Shown: positions 29,164 to 39,093, numbered from the stretch's first letter. The stretch is DNA of 64,000 bases from Lonsdalea populi (GCF_015999465.1 NZ_CP065534.1:2914001-2978000); one strand, 5' to 3'. The notes: a model not told the origin generated them from the sequence alone. Numbers and translations are program-made.

Positions 29164-30531
29164 TCACACATTAAAAACGTGGCCAAATATCTTGTTGGAA
29201 ATGAGTTTTTTCCCGATATGGAAATTATGTCTCGCGATTAACTCTCGTTTCGACCTGTCGGCAACCAATCTATAAATCCGTTGCACGAAATCATCATCCG
29301 GCCAGCCATCCTGGTCGGCAGAAATAGTCATAAGTTCGGTTTGAAAACCATACCGACCGTAAACATCGTCGTAATATTCATAGTGGGTGGCGATGTAACA
29401 CCGTTGGTGGCTGATAGCTTCCCCGATCGGATTGCCGTAGCTGTCGTAGTCGTAAGACGTCAGAAAGGAGACGATATCGCAGGACTCATAGAGATCCTGG
29501 ATCGTATACGCATCGCCGCTTTCGTCGATAAAGTCATGCTGTAATGCGCCGATGAAATGGACAAACCGCTCCATTCCCAATTCACTGACATAGTCTTTCA
29601 AATAATTAGAGTAGCGAGCATCTTCATGCTCTCCCCCCGCAATCATTAAATAGATGCAGGGCTCTTTATTATTTTTGACGCACAGCTCATTGAGTTTTTT
29701 AGTCAGATAGATATCTCGTTCCAGGCGTTTCACAGGAACAAGCCGAGTCGTGCGCGCAATCAGGATATCGTTATCTGAAATTCCGAATTCGGGGCGCAGA
29801 GATTTCCGCTTTTTATCGCCTTCGAAACAGTAACAATTACGCATGACGTCGATATTTACCCCGCTCCATTCACTGAGCTTGCTGGCGAGGGCGTCATTAA
29901 GCGTGACGTAATTGATATATTTCGTAGGAATAGGTTTCACGGCATACGGCCAGGGTTCGCCGCCATATTTCCCACAGGCCGTTTCACTATTCCACATGAG
30001 ATCGTGATCGCGCCAGAGCACGAAACATCCGAAACCTTTCTCTTCGCCGTAAGCGGCAATCGCTTTATACAGCGCATGGGTATAAACAATATTCTCAGGA
30101 AGCGTGCCGTTTTCAACGACGACGTGGGTAATGCCTAACTCACGCCAGGTCTCCACGATGCGCTCGGATAAGGCGTCGGCGACCGCATGAACGTCCGCCA
30201 GCTTATGCGCCTTCCGTTCTTCGCTGCAAGGAATACTTCCATTAATCAACAAGTTATTGACATCCTCGATAAAATACGGGGTGTAGCCGGGCAGCTCGCC
30301 GTCCCCCGCCGCTCGCACCACCGTAAAGAGCTGACCAAAGGCGCTCCTCTCTTTCTGCGTATAGGGCCTGCCGAAATTGCCTTTATCGATCTTGATGTCG
30401 AACCCGAGATCAATGAATGACTCGAAGCCTCTCTGATTGAGGCAGGAGGCCAGCTTGGCCGCTTCCACGGTGATACCGGAAACCGCGACGCCGTCAAATG
30501 AAATGAATATGGCCCTGTTCTTTACATCCAT
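29164..30531 (-). CDS. GT-B type glycosyltransferase (GT4-like)
   Basis: The 455-residue protein looks like a GT4 enzyme. It has an N-terminal Rossmann-like part (RAIFISFDGVAVSGITVEAAKLASCL), a middle segment ILIARTTRLVPVKRLERDI and a C-terminal donor-site region with IVSFLTSYDYDSYGNPIGEAISHQR, which holds the usual E-x7-E-like pattern (GNPIGEA). The start ATG overlaps the end of the sulfotransferase pseudogene, so translation was coupled to it. The sugar is unknown; the neighbours suggest the assembly of an oligosaccharide or glycoside. Confidence 0.75.
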   Translation of the reverse strand: MDVKNRAIFISFDGVAVSGITVEAAKLASCLNQRGFESFIDLGFDIKIDKGNFGRPYTQKERSAFGQLFTVVRAAGDGELPGYTPYFIEDVNNLLINGSIPCSEERKAHKLADVHAVADALSERIVETWRELGITHVVVENGTLPENIVYTHALYKAIAAYGEEKGFGCFVLWRDHDLMWNSETACGKYGGEPWPYAVKPIPTKYINYVTLNDALASKLSEWSGVNIDVMRNCYCFEGDKKRKSLRPEFGISDNDILIARTTRLVPVKRLERDIYLTKKLNELCVKNNKEPCIYLMIAGGEHEDARYSNYLKDYVSELGMERFVHFIGALQHDFIDESGDAYTIQDLYESCDIVSFLTSYDYDSYGNPIGEAISHQRCYIATHYEYYDDVYGRYGFQTELMTISADQDGWPDDDFVQRIYRLVADRSKRELIARHNFHIGKKLISNKIFGHVFNV

Positions 30532-31437
30532 GAGTCCTTCCTTAGCTTAAATGAGTCATTCAGAACGACCTGAGTACGGCGCGCGCCGTGCCCGAGGTAT
30601 AAAATGAACATCACCGTCATTGAGGCGATCTCGCGCGATTCATCCGAGAGCGTATAGCCCAGCCGTTTGAGCGGCGGCTTCCGCAGCGGGATGATCCCAG
30701 GGATTTCGAACAACACATGCGAGACCTCGCGATGCGCCAACACCTGGTCGCTCCACTCAACGCCGATAAAATCGGTCATCCGCCTGATAACCTCTGCGAG
30801 GTCACCAGATCTTCATAGCGAATCACCAGATCGCGCCCCTGCGGCGCCACGGTCACGGGCCGGGAGACGATCTCTACCCAGCCGTGCGCCATTTCTGATG
30901 GCGTTTTGTACCCCCACTTGCGGACGGATTTGAGGTGGGATGCGAAGAGATCTCAGCCATCACGGACGATATGGATAAACCGCGTATCGGGCCAAATCCG
31001 CGCAAAATCATCGATGCGGGCGACTTTGCGCTGCAACGTTTGGCCCCAGAACAGGCCGCCGTATTTCTTGAGCCGATAGACGCCGATCTTCTCGATCAGA
31101 TAGCAGCGATCGACGAAGCGACTGAGATCGCTTTTGCGTTCGGCCAGCGCGGCTTCGACCCGTTCGATCAGGTCGTCGCTCGGGACGCCGGAACGCTGGC
31201 ACGGCTTAACAAAGTGCGCGCCATCAAACCAGAACGGATCTTCCGTCTCCGTTCCCGGGCCGGGCACCCGGGGATCGTTCGCGGATAGCAGCCGCGCCGC
31301 CTCAAGGATGTGCGGTCCCAGATCGAGCGACTCAAGAAAATGGATTTCAGGCGCGACGACCAGATCGGGATGCGCATCCAAAATAATACTTTGCAGCGTC
31401 GTCCCCGACCGATTCGCCCCCCAAGCAGCACGGGCAC
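30522..31437 (-). pseudogene. Sulfotransferase, broken by two frameshifts and a stop
   Basis: Joined across frames the gene reads VPVLLGGANRSGTTLQSII, then LDAHPDLVVAPEIHFLESL, RFVDRCYLIEKIGVYRLKKY, DTRFIHIVRDG, then RKWGYKTPSEMAHGWVEIV, RYEDLVTS and EVIRRMTDFIGVEW. That is the layout of PAPS-dependent sulfotransferases, with the 5'-PSB loop RSGTT and the 3'-PB segment VRDG. Lesions are a lost G in a G6 tract (near 31415-31420), TGA at 30953 in place of the Arg of RDGRD (CGA), and a second frameshift near 30805. The ancestral protein was about 300 residues. It starts seven bases after the aminotransferase gene. Confidence 0.8.
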
Positions 31438-31444
31438 TTTGACG

Positions 31445-32758
31445 TTAGCTTCTTGCTTCGTAGGATCCTCGACGAAAATTCAAGGCGTGAACGACATCCG
31501 CTTCCAGATCCACCTCAAAGGCCACGCCGAACGCAGAGCGCGCATAGTTCTTCCGCCGTGCATCGTCGATCGCGCCCGTGTCTCCCCCCACGTCCTTGCC
31601 GGACGCTTTTACGGCCTCTAGCGACGCTTTGAAAATGGACACCGCGTGCTCCAGCTCCGCCTGACAGAAGGCAAAGTTGATCATGTGCGTGCCGTTGCAC
31701 TCCAAAAATAGCCCGTGCGCGAAACATTCAGCCGTAATCGCATCGGCCACCTCGGCATTGGCGAACACCGTTTTGAACATCAGCGGCGGGCCGGTCACCC
31801 AAAGGGGAATGCCGGCCTCATCCGCCGCCAGCTGAAGCCTTTTCATCAGTTCAGCGCCGATGTTCAGCGCAGCGTCGTGAGGCCGCTCTTCCCTGAAGAT
31901 CCGCAGCGCCACCAGCGCGGCGGCCATGGAGGTCACCTCTTTGTTGTAAGTGCCCGCCAGGCCGGCGGCGTCATAGGCGTTAATCAGATCCGCCTTCCCG
32001 GCGACGGTCGAGAGCGCAAAGCCGTTGGCAAGGCCTTTACTCACAATCATCAAATCGGCATCTACGCCGCCATCCCCGTGAACGCCATGTGCGCCGTAAC
32101 GCAGCCCGGACATCACCTCGTCGAGGATGAAGGGAACCCCGGCGGCACGGCACAAACGCCCCATCTCGTTGAAGTGACTTTCCGGAAACCATCCCAGTTC
32201 GGGCGTGACGATGACGGCGGCGATGCGGTTTCGCGCCACATCCAACGCCGTTGAGAGCGCCTGCAGGTTGTAGCCAAAATGGAAGACATCCGTTTCCGGA
32301 TCGTAGCAAAGCTGGCCAAACTGACGATGCCAGTCGTGCCAGCCGTGATAACCGCTGGACAGGACGATCCGCCGTCCGGTGTGGGCTCTGGCCATTCTGA
32401 TCGCCGCCGAAGTGCCGTCCGAGCCCGTGCGGAAAAAGACCGCCTTTTCAATCCTTTGGTAGCGATCCACCAGTTGTTCGGCCAGCTCGATTCGCTGCGG
32501 AGACAGCGTGGTCGGGAAGATAATGCCGCGCGACTGGATCTGCTCGACCACCGCCTGATCGATCTCGTCACGCCGATGGCCGAAAAGCACGGTGCCATTG
32601 GAGGAGGTCATGTCCAGAATTGTTCGACCGTCGCAGTCTGTTAGCCAAGCGCCCTTGGCGCTTTGCACCACGAACGGCGGGCGAGCGGAAATGTCGTACT
32701 CGCGGGCGGCGGTGGACACGATCGCCCGTCGTAACTGTTGCTGATTATTATCCATCAT
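31445..32758 (-). CDS. Class III PLP aminotransferase (glutamate-1-semialdehyde aminotransferase-like)
   Basis: The 437-residue enzyme has the class III fold with the cofactor Asp213 (FILDEVMSGLRYG) and Schiff-base Lys241 (MIVSKGLANGF), plus SNGTVLFGH and GSDGTSAAIRMARA. It resembles glutamate-1-semialdehyde aminomutase but is not the housekeeping HemL. The start at 32758 has AGGAG eight bases upstream; an upstream in-frame start lies in the preceding GMC gene. It lies directly after a GMC oxidoreductase. The same pairing puts a 6-amino group on sugars in neomycin and butirosin synthesis (NeoQ/NeoB), so an alcohol-to-amine conversion is likely. Confidence 0.88.
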   Translation of the reverse strand: MMDNNQQQLRRAIVSTAAREYDISARPPFVVQSAKGAWLTDCDGRTILDMTSSNGTVLFGHRRDEIDQAVVEQIQSRGIIFPTTLSPQRIELAEQLVDRYQRIEKAVFFRTGSDGTSAAIRMARAHTGRRIVLSSGYHGWHDWHRQFGQLCYDPETDVFHFGYNLQALSTALDVARNRIAAVIVTPELGWFPESHFNEMGRLCRAAGVPFILDEVMSGLRYGAHGVHGDGGVDADLMIVSKGLANGFALSTVAGKADLINAYDAAGLAGTYNKEVTSMAAALVALRIFREERPHDAALNIGAELMKRLQLAADEAGIPLWVTGPPLMFKTVFANAEVADAITAECFAHGLFLECNGTHMINFAFCQAELEHAVSIFKASLEAVKASGKDVGGDTGAIDDARRKNYARSAFGVAFEVDLEADVVHALNFRRGSYEARS

Positions 32759-32780
32759 CTTTATCGCTCCTGAGTGAGGT

Positions 32781-34256
32781 TCAGCGCATCGCAACGGCCA
32801 TGCGCCGCGCGTTGGCCATAATGGTGTGGGTCGGATTCGAATTTCCGGCAAAGGTCATCACGGAGGCATCCATGACATAGATGTTGTCGTAGCCGTGAAC
32901 GCGACCTGTGACATCGACGACTGAGCGCGTGGCGTCCGTCCCTGCCCGCGCCGTGCCATGCAAGTGCGAGCCGCCTTTGTTGTGCACGGACGGCTCGCGC
33001 TCGATCGTCTTCGCGCCGGCTTCCCTCAGAATTTCCTCCGCCCGCGCGGCCATAAAACCAATGCGCGCCAAATCGCTGTCGGAGTTTTTGTAGCTGAACT
33101 TGATCAGCGGGTTGCCAAACTCATCCTGCCGCTCATCCAGGATGATGCGATTGTGAGACCACGCCTCTTCGCCCGCGAGATAGTGCAGGCGGATGCGGCC
33201 GATGTTGCGGAGCGGTTCCGGGGAGGCCACCTCGTACAGCAGACCGCCGATACCGGTAGGCACGTCGGAGTTCTGATAAAAATCATCGGTGTAGACGGAT
33301 GCGGGCGCGCCTCGGTGCGGGCCGCACAGCCCCTCCTCCTTCATCCAGGCAGGGTTGGAGCCGGTCGTATAACCGGTGATCTTGAAGGAGAGACCTCGGC
33401 CGACCAAATCATGCTCATTGCCGATGCCGCGCGGGGCGAACACAGAGGTCGAACGTAGCAGCAGCGCGCTGGTTTGAATGGCGTTGCCGCAGCAGATGAT
33501 CCTTTCGACGGGAATGCTGAGATGTTCAGATGAGAACGGGATATAACACTCTGCCGATTGGGCGTGCCCCTCGTTGGAGAGCCGGATGCTATTCACCATG
33601 CAGCCGAACAGCACGCTGATCGAGCCCGGCAGCGCCGTGTCGTCAATGACCGAGCGGTTCAAAATCGTCGCCTTGGCGCCTGTCGTACACGAACGGCTAT
33701 CGCAGGCCGAACAGAATTGACAGCCGTTGTCGCGGCCCGCCGGAACGATAGCGAGCGGCATATTTCGCGGGCGGTAACCCAGCGACGCCATCGCATGGGC
33801 GATCTTCTTGCCGCGCGCGCTAAACGGATAGCCGCTGGTATCCTGCATCCCCAGTAACGACTCGATATAGCCGTAATGTTCCTCCAGATCTTGCAAGGTG
33901 ATGGGCCAATCCATCTCCATATCCGAATGCAGGTAGCGGCTGATCCGCATATCCACGTCGCGGTAGCGAAAGGTAATGGCGGAATAGAACTGCATGCCGC
34001 CGCCGACACAGCAGGCGGTCCACGGGTTGCCGTCCTGCAGGCCGTTCCCCGTGATGGCACGGCCGTAGATGGATTGATGCGTCCCCAACACTTCTCCCGG
34101 CGACGTCAGCCCTCCTAGCTCTAGAATCAGGACATCCTTGCCCTGCTCCGCCAGCGTGCGCGCCACCGTAGCCCCGGAAGGGCCGGAGCCGACAATCAGG
34201 GCATCAAATGTGTCAAAACGTCCTCGATAAGCGCTAATGTGCTTAATCATTGTCAT
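32781..34256 (-). CDS. GMC-family FAD-dependent alcohol oxidoreductase
   Basis: The 491-residue flavoenzyme has the FAD-binding dinucleotide motif (DALIVGSGPSGATVARTLAE, about residues 18-37), a GMC signature around NPWTACCVGGGMQF, the active-site His in GGSHLHGTARAG and the C-terminal NSNPTHTIMANARRMA. A cysteine-rich insert (CQFCSACDSRSC) sits near residue 180, as in some dehydrogenase-type GMC proteins. It would oxidise an alcohol, probably a sugar hydroxyl, to a carbonyl. The downstream aminotransferase could then aminate it. AGGAGC precedes the start; 213 bases separate it from otsA. Confidence 0.88.
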   Translation of the reverse strand: MTMIKHISAYRGRFDTFDALIVGSGPSGATVARTLAEQGKDVLILELGGLTSPGEVLGTHQSIYGRAITGNGLQDGNPWTACCVGGGMQFYSAITFRYRDVDMRISRYLHSDMEMDWPITLQDLEEHYGYIESLLGMQDTSGYPFSARGKKIAHAMASLGYRPRNMPLAIVPAGRDNGCQFCSACDSRSCTTGAKATILNRSVIDDTALPGSISVLFGCMVNSIRLSNEGHAQSAECYIPFSSEHLSIPVERIICCGNAIQTSALLLRSTSVFAPRGIGNEHDLVGRGLSFKITGYTTGSNPAWMKEEGLCGPHRGAPASVYTDDFYQNSDVPTGIGGLLYEVASPEPLRNIGRIRLHYLAGEEAWSHNRIILDERQDEFGNPLIKFSYKNSDSDLARIGFMAARAEEILREAGAKTIEREPSVHNKGGSHLHGTARAGTDATRSVVDVTGRVHGYDNIYVMDASVMTFAGNSNPTHTIMANARRMAVAMR

Positions 34257-34469
34257 GGTTCATTGCTCCTTCAATTCACAATTTTATCGACGCGTTGGGC
34301 CGTCCGGGCCTGGGGCCGCTGGCATTGCCGACCAAGGACAACGCATGACTTTGCTACGCACGCCGCCGGAAAATCACTGGCGCGGCGCCTCCAACCTGAA
34401 GTGACGGCATTTCATCCGTTCGCTTGGCCTTCTGCTTACCGATACGGAACGCAACCTTGTCGAGTAAGC

Positions 34470-35849
34470 TCAAGCTATTAAACACATACAGTGAGCGGGT
34501 CCCGCGTCGCCAGCCGGGCGTTGCAGCGACAGGTCGTCCACAAAACGGCGTAGCCACACGTCGATGGAGGCATGCCGTAAAATGTTCAGCATGCTCTGAT
34601 GGCGTTCTACGCGTTCTTCGAGGGACATCATTAAAGCGCGATCCAGCGCGGCGGCGACTTCTCGCGGGTCATACGGATTGACGATCAGCGCGGCATCCAA
34701 TTCCCGCGCCGCGCCAGCGAAGCAAGACAGCACCAGCACGCCGGGATCGGCCTCCTCCTGCACCGCCACATACTCTTTCGCCACCAGATTCATCCCGTCT
34801 CGCAGCGGCGTAACACAGGCGACGTGCGCCTGACGGTATAGCCCCATCAGTCGCCGGCGATCGCAGTTCTTGTTGATGTAGTTCAGGGCCAGCCAGTCCA
34901 GCTCGGAATAGCCGCCGTTAATGCGCCCGGCCAACGCATCAAGCTGCTCGCGTATCTGCCGGTAGCTGGAGATGTCGTCGCGGGTGGTCGGCGCGAATTG
35001 GACAAACTGAACCCGCCGCCGATGCTCGGGATAATGTTTCAGCAGCAGTTCGTAAGCGCTGAAGCGCTCGGGCAAGCCTTTGGAGTAGTCCAGCCGGTCA
35101 ACGCTGAAGATCGCTTTACGCCCGAGATGCCGGGAAACCTGATCGAGCAGGTGAAGGTCCGGTGAGTTGTCCTGCGCCAGTTGACGGAGCGGATCAACAG
35201 CGACGCTGATGGGATAAACGCCGCTTTTGACGATGTCGTCGCTCATTCCCATGCGGCTGGCGTAATCAAGAAACGCCCGATGATCGTCTTCGGTCTGAAA
35301 TCCCAGTTGGTCGTAATCCGTCATGCTGGAGAACAGCTCGCGGTGCGGCGGTATCGTCATGGCGATGACGGCGGATGGGAAAGGGATATGAAGGAAGAAA
35401 CCGATACGGTTGTTGATGCCTATCGCCCGGCAAGCCTGGGCGAAAGGCAGGAGATGGTAATCCTGTACCCAGATCATATCGTCCGGGCGAAGCAAGGGTT
35501 TCAACATCTGCGCCAGTCGGCGGTTGACGCGCAGATAGCCCTGATACTCTTCATTGTCGTAGCGCGCCAGATCAACGCGATAGTGGAACGTCGGCCATAA
35601 CGTGCCGTTGGAGAAGCCGCAGTAATATTGTTGATACTCTTCCGCGGTCAGCGCGGTCGTCGCAAAGGTGACGTTATTCACAGTCCGCTGTTCGACGCGG
35701 GTCGGACATGTCTCTACCTCGCCATTCCATCCAAACCAGACGCCGCCGCCAGGTTCCAGCGCAGCCATGATACCGCTGGCTAATCCTCCCGCCGAACTGT
35801 CATCGAGCGCCGGAGGCACGCGATTAGAGACCACCACAAGCCGGCTCAT
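34470..35849 (-). CDS. otsA: Trehalose-6-phosphate synthase OtsA
   Basis: OtsA joins UDP-glucose and glucose-6-phosphate to trehalose 6-phosphate in the cytosol. The 459-residue GT20 enzyme matches E. coli OtsA throughout, including SNRVPP at the start, GGLASG, WVQDYHLLPFA, FSVDRLDYSKGLPERF and TPLRDGMNLVAKEYVA, so it should be active. It overlaps otsB by four bases (ATGA). The usual partner phosphatase gene is degenerate (next entry), which leaves the fate of trehalose 6-phosphate open. It heads the accessory minus-strand cluster. Confidence 0.93.
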   Translation of the reverse strand: MSRLVVVSNRVPPALDDSSAGGLASGIMAALEPGGGVWFGWNGEVETCPTRVEQRTVNNVTFATTALTAEEYQQYYCGFSNGTLWPTFHYRVDLARYDNEEYQGYLRVNRRLAQMLKPLLRPDDMIWVQDYHLLPFAQACRAIGINNRIGFFLHIPFPSAVIAMTIPPHRELFSSMTDYDQLGFQTEDDHRAFLDYASRMGMSDDIVKSGVYPISVAVDPLRQLAQDNSPDLHLLDQVSRHLGRKAIFSVDRLDYSKGLPERFSAYELLLKHYPEHRRRVQFVQFAPTTRDDISSYRQIREQLDALAGRINGGYSELDWLALNYINKNCDRRRLMGLYRQAHVACVTPLRDGMNLVAKEYVAVQEEADPGVLVLSCFAGAARELDAALIVNPYDPREVAAALDRALMMSLEERVERHQSMLNILRHASIDVWLRRFVDDLSLQRPAGDAGPAHCMCLIA

Positions 35850-36322
35850 CGCGACACCGCCTTATCCGCGCACGGCGGGTCGGCAAGCGTGGCCAATCCC
35901 GATAGCCACTCCCCAACGGCGTCGACATCTGCTGGTCGATACGCCGCGCAGGTCGGATCCGTGCCACTTTCGATCGCGATTCCGCCCAGCGCCTGCGCGG
36001 CCTCAAAACCCAGCTCATCGGTAAGATCGTCCTCCACGAAGACGGGTAAGCGTCCCTGAAAAGGCGTTTCCAACGGCGCGAGCAGATCGCCGATATCCGC
36101 TAAACGCCGTCTTGAGATAGTGCCCACCGCCCCATCACCGCCGCGAAACAGGACGCGGAGAAGGGTCAGACGCGCCAAAGGGACGGGGGCCTCCTCAGGA
36201 CGGACGCAAATCTCAGCGAGCGTACCGTCGATATTGAAAAAAAATGCGGGGTCGCTTAGCCACAATGCCGGTAATGCGCCAGGCTGATTGATGTCTTCGT
36301 GTTCTTCCGGAGTCACGTTCAC
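35846..36322 (-). pseudogene. otsB: Trehalose-6-phosphate phosphatase OtsB, internally deleted
   Basis: The frame of 158 residues is open, but OtsB is normally about 250-265. The N-terminal HAD segment reads FFFNIDGTLAEI where the family has FFDLDGTLAEI-like sequence, so the nucleophilic Asp is replaced by Asn. The usual ISGRS reads ISRRR. The middle of about 100 residues (cap domain) is missing between DLLAPLE and TPFQGRLPVFVEDDLTDE; the C-terminal GDDLTDE-like motif remains as EDDLTDE. It is almost surely inactive, although translation may still help start otsA through the overlap. Confidence 0.85.
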
Positions 36323-38091
36323 AATCCTCTCTTGGTGATAGCGAGCTCATTACTGGTTCGCCAAAAGCAGCCGTATTCCTGATGCCGGTGATTAATCATC
36401 CAGACTCACCGTGAATCCGCTCACGGCATTGATTCCCGGAGCACTCATGGGTTCGCGTCATTCGATGTCGCTCACTGGCGTGACGATATGGGTTCCATCC
36501 CCCCCGACGAACTTCTGACGCTTAGAAAAAGCTGAAACTCGCCGGGAACTGCCAGAAAGTAAATGTTGAAGTAGTCCTATTAAATAAAATGGCGGGACCG
36601 ATCTTTTATTCTTATTTTTTCAACAGATTGTAAACAAACGCCACCCATCATCCACTTATCGTCTTGAGATTAATAGATCATGGATTTATTCATGGCATCA
36701 TTTTTATTCACCCACAATGGGTTCACTTTGGTATCAAATAAAACAATTTTAGGTATCTATCAGAGACGTTCATCGCTAGAGAAATAACTCCCTGCCTGTG
36801 CCGATAATCATGCATATATCGACATTCGTCACATTGTTAATGATACCCTCGTCATTAACCACTCATAAAATTAAAATACTGTTTATTTTCAAAACGCAGG
36901 ATACCACTATCATTAGAAGTTGAGAAATATCTCAAGAAGATACCAATAAAATTAAAAATTGATTTTTACTAATTTTAGCCAAGTTAAAGCACAAATCAAT
37001 TTTTATTTTTTTCGAGAAATGAGAACACCTTTTTGTATTTGCCAATGATGTCAATCACATGGAAATACACATTTAACCACTTGAAATAAAAACAAAAAAA
37101 CATTTAGTCAGATAAAAAAACCGACAGGACTCAGGAATATACTGAAAGCGTTATGGTAAATACTTTTTTAATAAAATCATAGGAATGTAAAAAATACTCA
37201 CCAATACCAATTAATGTTACTATTGGTTATTTAGAGATAACCAAATTTAATTCAAACAAACAATTTATTAAGTCTCTTAAAAATAAATTCAACCACCAAA
37301 CTCAATAAAAATTATTGTTTATAATATATATTTAATATTTATTTATGCTACGAGCAGCATGGATTTTATTGGTTCCACAACGGTCATGTGAGTTTATAAA
37401 ACATATCTCACCGCTCAGCGAATTAAAGAAACCGGTGACTCTAATAAATATAAAAAACGATGAATTTAACTATTTCATCGCCGTGCCCAAGAGGGGGTTG
37501 AAATTATTATTTTTGATGCGATGGTGTTTTTGATGGCGATCCGAATAGGCGAGTTTTAACCTCACAGACACGGCCGGAGACCGAATAACGTTAAAAGAGG
37601 ACAACAGGAAAAACGAGAGGTCGTTATCCCACCCCCTCACTTTTCAGCGTGCTGGACCGAGATATTCAGGAGAGTCGCTACGCGCACATCAGGCAATATA
37701 TTGGTAAGCGCCAAAATGGCTTTCGACTTGTGTAGAGGGTTCATATTAAAGACTTCCTGGTCGCCGCAGGTCTCTTAGAGTCGAAAAAAACGTCCCCCTC
37801 ACGGTAGTACTCATAGCAATGGCCGTAACTCCCCCGCAGCGCTGCCACCGTTGCCATGCAACGCAGTGCAGTTGCACCGCAATAGACATGAAAAAAACTG
37901 TGGCAATGCATGCTTAATCCGTATTCCTGCACTCCAAATTTATACAGGCAATTGTTTTTTAGTCTGTTCTTTCCGGCCATCAGAAACAAACTAGTTGGCG
38001 TGATTTTTGCATGTCCCCTGTTGTCTGGAAGCAAATGCTGATAGCGGTGTAAGACACCATTTCCTTAAAAAGTGTTGTGGAGGACAAGAAT
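36323..38091. other. Long AT-rich non-coding gap
   Basis: These 1.77 kb separate otsBA from the aldoxime-pathway regulator. The stretch from about 36580 to 37360 is strikingly AT-rich with many A and T runs, unlike both flanks, and could be a silencer (H-NS-type) target or decayed foreign DNA. A 62-codon frame (37345-37533, plus) and a 97-codon frame (37741-38034, minus) have no family signature, and I do not call them genes. The segment 37642-37737 reads as a protein tail (VLDRDIQESRYAHIRQYIGK) and may be a gene scrap. The promoters of otsB and of the araC-type gene should lie at the two ends. Confidence 0.5.
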
Positions 38092-39036
38092 ATGTCCATC
38101 GTGTATTCAACTGAGAATATGGCTGACAAGCAGCGTTTTGAATACTGGACTGAGGTCGTTTGTCGCCATTGCCTGAAGGCAACGAATCGGCCGCTCTCCG
38201 AGAGCGGTTTTGTGGCATCTATGCAATTCCGGGCAATTAAGTCCCTATCGCTTGCTACGCTCAATGCGCCGGCACATCACTGGAAACGGGGAGCACAAGA
38301 CCTGCGTAGCGGCCCCAATGACGATCTTTGGCTGGGGCTGGTGCAGCAGGGGCAGGCCTGGTTCGAACAAAGTGGCCGGCAAGCCGTGCTGCCAGCGGGC
38401 AGTATGGTGCTGTACGACTCAGCTAAAGAATTCACGTTCAACATCGACTCACAAGCGTTGCATATTTTGCGTATTCCCCGCCAGCTGTTAATGCGACGCA
38501 TCCCTAACGTAGAAAAATTCACCGCCATCTCGCTGGATGCCAGCCGGCCAGGCATGACGCCGCTGCGGGAGATGCTGCTGCAAGCCAGTTCAAATTCACT
38601 GCTGATGACCCATGACGACATGGCTATCAGGTATTTCGACATGATGTTGGACATGTTGGTCTTTAGTCTGCAAGTCGCGGATAACGAAAACGCGGGCGAC
38701 CGTTATGACAACCTGTATGAAAAAATTGTGCAATATATCCGCGACCATTTACAGGATGATGCGCTGTCGCTGGATATGATCGCGAAAGCGCACTACGTAT
38801 CCCCTCGCACCGTGGTGCGTGCGTTCTCCGCCCGGCAAAAAACGCCCATGGCCCTGGTATGGCAAGAACGGCTGTTGGCCTGTCGCCATGCGCTGCAGGA
38901 TAAACGCGCGCGCAGCGTATCTCAGGTCGCCATGGAGTACGGTTTCAAGGATCTCTCTCACTTCAGCCGGGCATTTCGCCAGGCATTCGGTTATGCGCCA
39001 AGTTCATTGTTGAAACAGGAAATCGTCCTGTCCTGA
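38092..39036 (+). CDS. AraC-family regulator of the aldoxime/nitrile cluster
   Basis: The 314-residue protein has an AraC_binding_2-type N-terminal domain (residues about 10-180) and a C-terminal pair of helix-turn-helix motifs (LSLDMIAKAHYVSPRTVVRAFSARQKTP and VSQVAMEYGFKDLSHFSRAFRQAFGYAPS). It resembles FeaR/NitR-like activators that respond to small aromatic or nitrile compounds. The start at 38092 has GTGGAGG eight bases upstream. It stands first in the cluster and ends in a terminator. It is the likely binder of the 21-base-spaced repeats at 39162 and 40613. Confidence 0.88.
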   Translation: MSIVYSTENMADKQRFEYWTEVVCRHCLKATNRPLSESGFVASMQFRAIKSLSLATLNAPAHHWKRGAQDLRSGPNDDLWLGLVQQGQAWFEQSGRQAVLPAGSMVLYDSAKEFTFNIDSQALHILRIPRQLLMRRIPNVEKFTAISLDASRPGMTPLREMLLQASSNSLLMTHDDMAIRYFDMMLDMLVFSLQVADNENAGDRYDNLYEKIVQYIRDHLQDDALSLDMIAKAHYVSPRTVVRAFSARQKTPMALVWQERLLACRHALQDKRARSVSQVAMEYGFKDLSHFSRAFRQAFGYAPSSLLKQEIVLS

Positions 39037-39059
39037 GTCTTATCGCCCCGCTTCATAGC

Positions 39060-39093
39060 GGCAGCGTCCTGTACGGGCGCTGTCGTTTTTTTT
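39060..39093 (+). terminator. Terminator of the AraC-type regulator gene
   Basis: The stem GGCAGCGTCC / GGGCGCTGTC (two G-T pairs) is followed by eight T. The 346-base gap to the next gene also holds the operator-like repeats at 39162. Confidence 0.85.

Noticed and set aside
37741..38034. 97-codon minus-strand frame before the AraC-type gene
   Set aside because: It has no ribosome site or recognised domain and lies in a probable promoter region; I could not support it as a gene.
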